Assembly (NCBI RefSeq): GCF_003449015.1
Contig: NZ_QRGD01000006.1
Span: 1-64,000, forward strand
Source: Aureibaculum luteum
GTDB lineage: Bacteria > Bacteroidota > Bacteroidia > Flavobacteriales > Flavobacteriaceae
Direction: 5' to 3'
Length of the DNA stretch: 64,000 bases
Shown: piece by piece, positions 61,076-64,000 of the stretch
How positions within the stretch are numbered: the stretch's first letter is position 1
Layout of the letters: the number at the start of each line of letters is the position of its first letter
Program-made: the position numbers and the translations under genes
Notes under the pieces: model-generated
Database searches by the model: none
Seen by the model: only the letters and a program-made list of their open reading frames with translations
What the model was told of the DNA's origin: nothing

Positions 61076-61104
61076 GATTCCCGCCTTCGCGGAAATGACA
61101 TAAA
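61076..61104. repeat. GGAAATGACATAAA palindrome before permease 9
   Basis: CCCGC-cttc-GCGG with flanking TT and AAATGACATAAA, ten bases before the start. From memory, TTCCCGC/GCGGGAATGACA palindromes are widespread in Flavobacteriia intergenic DNA. Confidence 0.55.
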
Positions 61105-61113
61105 AAAACAATT

Positions 61114-63549
61114 ATGTTTAAAAATTATTTAAAAATAGCATGGAGGAGTTTGCAAAAACACAAGCTCTTTGCGGCAATTAACATTGTTGGATTGGCTATT
61201 GGCCTAAGTGCTTCTTTTGTAATTGGAGCCATCATTTTTTACGATTTCACTTTTGATAAATTTCATGTAGATGGCGATCGTATTTATCGCATTACAAGCG
61301 ACTTTTCTTCCTCTGATGGAGTGTTTTACAATCCAGGTGTAGCGGTTCCATTAGGTACCACTTTAAATGAAAACACACCCGGTTTAGATGTTGTTGCTCC
61401 AATCTTTACAACCTATCCTCTTCACATTAAAAACAGCAGTGCAGATAAATTATTTAAAAATCCAAAATTTGTAATATACACTGATGGCAGTTATTTTAAA
61501 TTATTCAACTATAAGTGGCTCGCAGGTTCTCAAGTTAGTGTATTAGAAAACCCAAATGAAGTAGTGTTGACGGAAAATAGGGCAAGAAAATATTTTCCGA
61601 ATACAGAATTGAATGAAATTATAGGTAAAGACCTTATCTATAATGATACTATTCCCGTTAAATTAACAGGCATAGTTGCTAATTTTGAGGAACGTACCGA
61701 TATCGTTTTTGAAGAATTTATTTCTCTGAAAACAGCGAATCAATCTGACATGACCAGTTCAATAAAAGATAGTAACTGGAACAACACAAACTCCGCATCG
61801 CAATTGTTTATAAAACTATCAAAAAACACTAAACTTAGCAATGTCCAATTAGTATTAAACCAACTTGCAGTTGAACATAAAGATCCAGATGAAGCTGCTT
61901 TTGGACAAGAAAGAACATTTCATTTACAACCGTTAAGCGACTTGCATTTTAATTCAAATTATTACACTTTTGATTTTAGTGAAGGACAAGCAAGTAAGTC
62001 TGTTTTGATAAATTTAGCTTACATCGCTTTATTTTTACTTTTACTAGCTTGTATTAATTTTATCAATTTAAATACTGCCCAAGCAACACAACGGGCAAAG
62101 GAAATTGGAATACGAAAAACCTTAGGGAGTTCTAAAAAACAATTAATAATTCAATTTTTAAGTGAGACTTTTTTACTTACAATTTTTGCGGCTTTGGTTT
62201 CATTATTCCTATCATTTTGGCTGTTACAAGTATTTTCTGACTTTATACCCAAAGGGATCAGTTTTGAATTATTTTCAGACCCATTGGTAATAACTTTTAT
62301 GCTACTACTACTAGTTGTAATCACTATTTTATCGGGCTTCTACCCTGCTTTAGTCCTATCACAATTCAAACCTATAGCCGTTTTAAAAAGTCAAATTTCA
62401 CATAAAGGTGATAATGCTTCACTACGAAAATACTTAACTGTATTTCAGTTTGTTATTGCACAAATTTTCATTATTGCTACCCTCCTCGTAAGTAAACAAA
62501 TTCACTTTTTAGCATCAAAAGATATGGGTTTTAAAACAGAAGCAGTTGCTTCTATCAGAACTCCATGGGAAAGTCCTGAGATAGAAAAACGCATGTTGTT
62601 AACGAGTAAAATTAAGGCTCTACCAATCATACAAGCTGTAAGTTTAAGTGGTAATACACCGGCTTCATTCAGCACAAGTTCAACCAATGCCACATTTACT
62701 AATGGAGACAATGAAATTAGAACACCCTTGCAATTATTATATGGCGATCAAAATTATTTAAAATTATATGACATTGAAATTTTAGCTGGTAGAAACCAAT
62801 TAAATGACAGTATAAGTGAGTATGTAATTAATGAAGCGTATATGAAAAAGTTGGGATTTGAGAATCCACAAGACGCTTTAAATAAATCTGTAAAAACTGG
62901 AGATGAATCGCATCTGATTGTTGGCGTAATGAAAGATTTTAATCAACGATCATTAAAAACGGGAATAGAACCAATGGCATTTTTAGGAGCAAATGTGTCA
63001 CGTTTTAACACCATTCATTTTTCCTTTCTGACTAAAAATTCTGATAAATGGTCACGAAGTATTTCACAAATAGAAAGTGCTTGGAAATCCATATATCCCG
63101 ATTCGGAATTCAAATTGACTTTTATGGATGAAACCATAAAGCGTTTTTACAAACAAGAACAGAAAACATCCGTTTTACTTAACTGGGCAACCGGATTATC
63201 TATTTTAATAAGTTGTCTAGGTTTATTAGGTTTAGTAATTCATACTACACAACGAAGAACCAAAGAAATAGGTATAAGAAAAGTATTGGGAGCATCACTA
63301 ACCCAATTGAACTTTTTATTATGTAAAGAATTTATACTCCTTGTAATTATAGCATTTGCAATTGCTGCACCGGTTGCCTGGTATGGTTTACACAACTGGC
63401 TAGAAGGCTTTACTTATAAAACAAGTATGAGTTGGTGGGTATTTTTAATAAGTGGATTCATTATGATTTTAGTTGCTATCCTCATCATGAGTATTAAAAC
63501 CTTATCAGCTGCTAATAGTAATCCTGTAGAAAGTTTAAAAACAGAATAA
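61114..63549 (+). CDS. MacB/FtsX-type ABC permease 9
   Basis: An 811-residue permease. The coupling motifs are KEIGIRKTLGSS and KEIGIRKVLGAS, the boundary motif is ACINFINLNTAQ and the end is NPVESLKTE. The first domain is distinct (SDFSSSDGVFYNPGVAVPLG) and the second carries SFSTSSTNATFTNGDNE, a Ser/Thr-rich segment. Nine bases separate its stop from the start of permease 10, so these two are almost certainly co-transcribed. Confidence 0.9.
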   Translation: MFKNYLKIAWRSLQKHKLFAAINIVGLAIGLSASFVIGAIIFYDFTFDKFHVDGDRIYRITSDFSSSDGVFYNPGVAVPLGTTLNENTPGLDVVAPIFTTYPLHIKNSSADKLFKNPKFVIYTDGSYFKLFNYKWLAGSQVSVLENPNEVVLTENRARKYFPNTELNEIIGKDLIYNDTIPVKLTGIVANFEERTDIVFEEFISLKTANQSDMTSSIKDSNWNNTNSASQLFIKLSKNTKLSNVQLVLNQLAVEHKDPDEAAFGQERTFHLQPLSDLHFNSNYYTFDFSEGQASKSVLINLAYIALFLLLLACINFINLNTAQATQRAKEIGIRKTLGSSKKQLIIQFLSETFLLTIFAALVSLFLSFWLLQVFSDFIPKGISFELFSDPLVITFMLLLLVVITILSGFYPALVLSQFKPIAVLKSQISHKGDNASLRKYLTVFQFVIAQIFIIATLLVSKQIHFLASKDMGFKTEAVASIRTPWESPEIEKRMLLTSKIKALPIIQAVSLSGNTPASFSTSSTNATFTNGDNEIRTPLQLLYGDQNYLKLYDIEILAGRNQLNDSISEYVINEAYMKKLGFENPQDALNKSVKTGDESHLIVGVMKDFNQRSLKTGIEPMAFLGANVSRFNTIHFSFLTKNSDKWSRSISQIESAWKSIYPDSEFKLTFMDETIKRFYKQEQKTSVLLNWATGLSILISCLGLLGLVIHTTQRRTKEIGIRKVLGASLTQLNFLLCKEFILLVIIAFAIAAPVAWYGLHNWLEGFTYKTSMSWWVFLISGFIMILVAILIMSIKTLSAANSNPVESLKTE

Positions 63550-63558
63550 AAAAATATT

Positions 63559-64000
63559 ATGTACAAACTATACTTTAAAATTGCACTAAGATATTTACTT
63601 AAAAATAAGCTCTATTCGTTTATAAACATTACTGGCTTAGCTATTGGTATTGCCTCTTTTATTCTGATTATGCTTTACGTAAATTACGAAATGAGTTATG
63701 ATAAGTTTGAGGGGTCAGAGAATGTATATCGTGTCTTTATGGATGCCAAAGAAGGTGAGACCTTCGAGCCTTCAGATGCTCAAACTGCAAATCTTATTGG
63801 CCCAACTTTAAAACGGGAATTCCCTGAAGTTAAAGAGCAAGTTCGATTGTATCGTTTTGAAAAGATTACTTTTAAAAGAGATGAAAAAGTATTTGAATCG
63901 AACAAAGGAGCATTGGCAGATGCTACCTATTTTAAAATCTTTAACTATCCTTTATTAAAAGGGGCAAAAGAAACTGCCTTAGCAACTCCCAATACGATCG
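63559..64000 (+). CDS. MacB/FtsX-type ABC permease 10, cut by window end
   Basis: The first 147 codons of a further permease. It starts MYKLYFKIALRYLLKNKLYS, then the first membrane helix (NITGLAIGIASFILIMLYV) and the start of the extracytoplasmic domain (YRVFMDAKEGETFEPSDAQT, FNYPLLKGAKETALATPNTI). The opening KIAWRNL motif of its siblings is changed to KIALRYL. The rest lies outside the window, so completeness cannot be judged. Confidence 0.85.
   Translation, partial: MYKLYFKIALRYLLKNKLYSFINITGLAIGIASFILIMLYVNYEMSYDKFEGSENVYRVFMDAKEGETFEPSDAQTANLIGPTLKREFPEVKEQVRLYRFEKITFKRDEKVFESNKGALADATYFKIFNYPLLKGAKETALATPNTI

Overview
The window is AT-rich DNA from a member of the Bacteroidota, most likely a marine Flavobacteriaceae. 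The evidence is an aryl-polyene/flexirubin-type lipid cluster with its usual MMPL-acyltransferase, LolA, polysaccharide deacetylase and C45 acyltransferase genes, many Cys-anchored lipoproteins, GIN-domain and OmpW/PorT-like barrel proteins, long (about 800 aa) FtsX/MacB permeases, A-rich translation starts without Shine-Dalgarno sequences, and -7 boxes of the TAnnTTTG type. No rRNA, tRNA, CRISPR array, transposase or integrase was seen.

Region 1 (1-17.5 kb) is an accessory zone. To about 11.8 kb it is mostly small plus-strand genes: an S41 protease, a cyclase-family hydrolase, a cyclic-phosphate receiver-domain protein, several small lipoproteins, a serine hydrolase, an alpha/beta hydrolase, membrane proteins and an OsmC protein. 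Two genes are broken, one by a frameshift near 5744 and one by a nonsense codon at 6430 inside the signal peptide. Degenerate noncoding repeats lie beside the genes at about 110-145, 1964-1995 and 3511-3630. A methyltransferase and an alanine dehydrogenase/N5-(carboxyethyl)ornithine synthase-like enzyme follow on the minus strand (11.9-14.2 kb). Then come a beta-barrel protein, an acetylxylan-esterase-like hydrolase and two scattered fragments of the 3' end of the C45 gene.

Region 2 (17.7-33.5 kb, all minus strand) reads from 33.5 kb down: ketosynthase, truncated ketosynthase-like protein, acyl carrier protein, ketosynthase, chain-length-factor-like ketosynthase, polysaccharide deacetylase, LolA, lipoprotein, FabZ-like dehydratase, exported protein, GT2-DUF2062 glycosyltransferase, MMPL-acyltransferase exporter, phytoene-desaturase-like oxidoreductase and C45 acyltransferase. 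Together they could build a polyene acyl chain on ACP, transfer and decorate it, and move it to the outer membrane. Ammonia lyase, ketoreductase, acyl-activating ligase and dialkylresorcinol genes are absent between the visible borders.

Region 3 (33.6-64 kb) starts with a histidine kinase and an NtrC-type sigma-54 activator (minus strand). Divergent from them is a plus-strand run: TolC, HlyD-type adaptor, MacB-like permease, one ATPase, permease, a GIN-domain surface protein, then eight more permeases, the last cut by the window end. One ATPase therefore accompanies at least ten permeases. Upstream of tolC and again before the seventh permease lies the same control module: two 17-bp dyads 22 bp apart, followed 62 bp later by TGGCACAAC. 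This suggests that the adjacent activator drives both halves of the array, and it is the most interesting system in the window.
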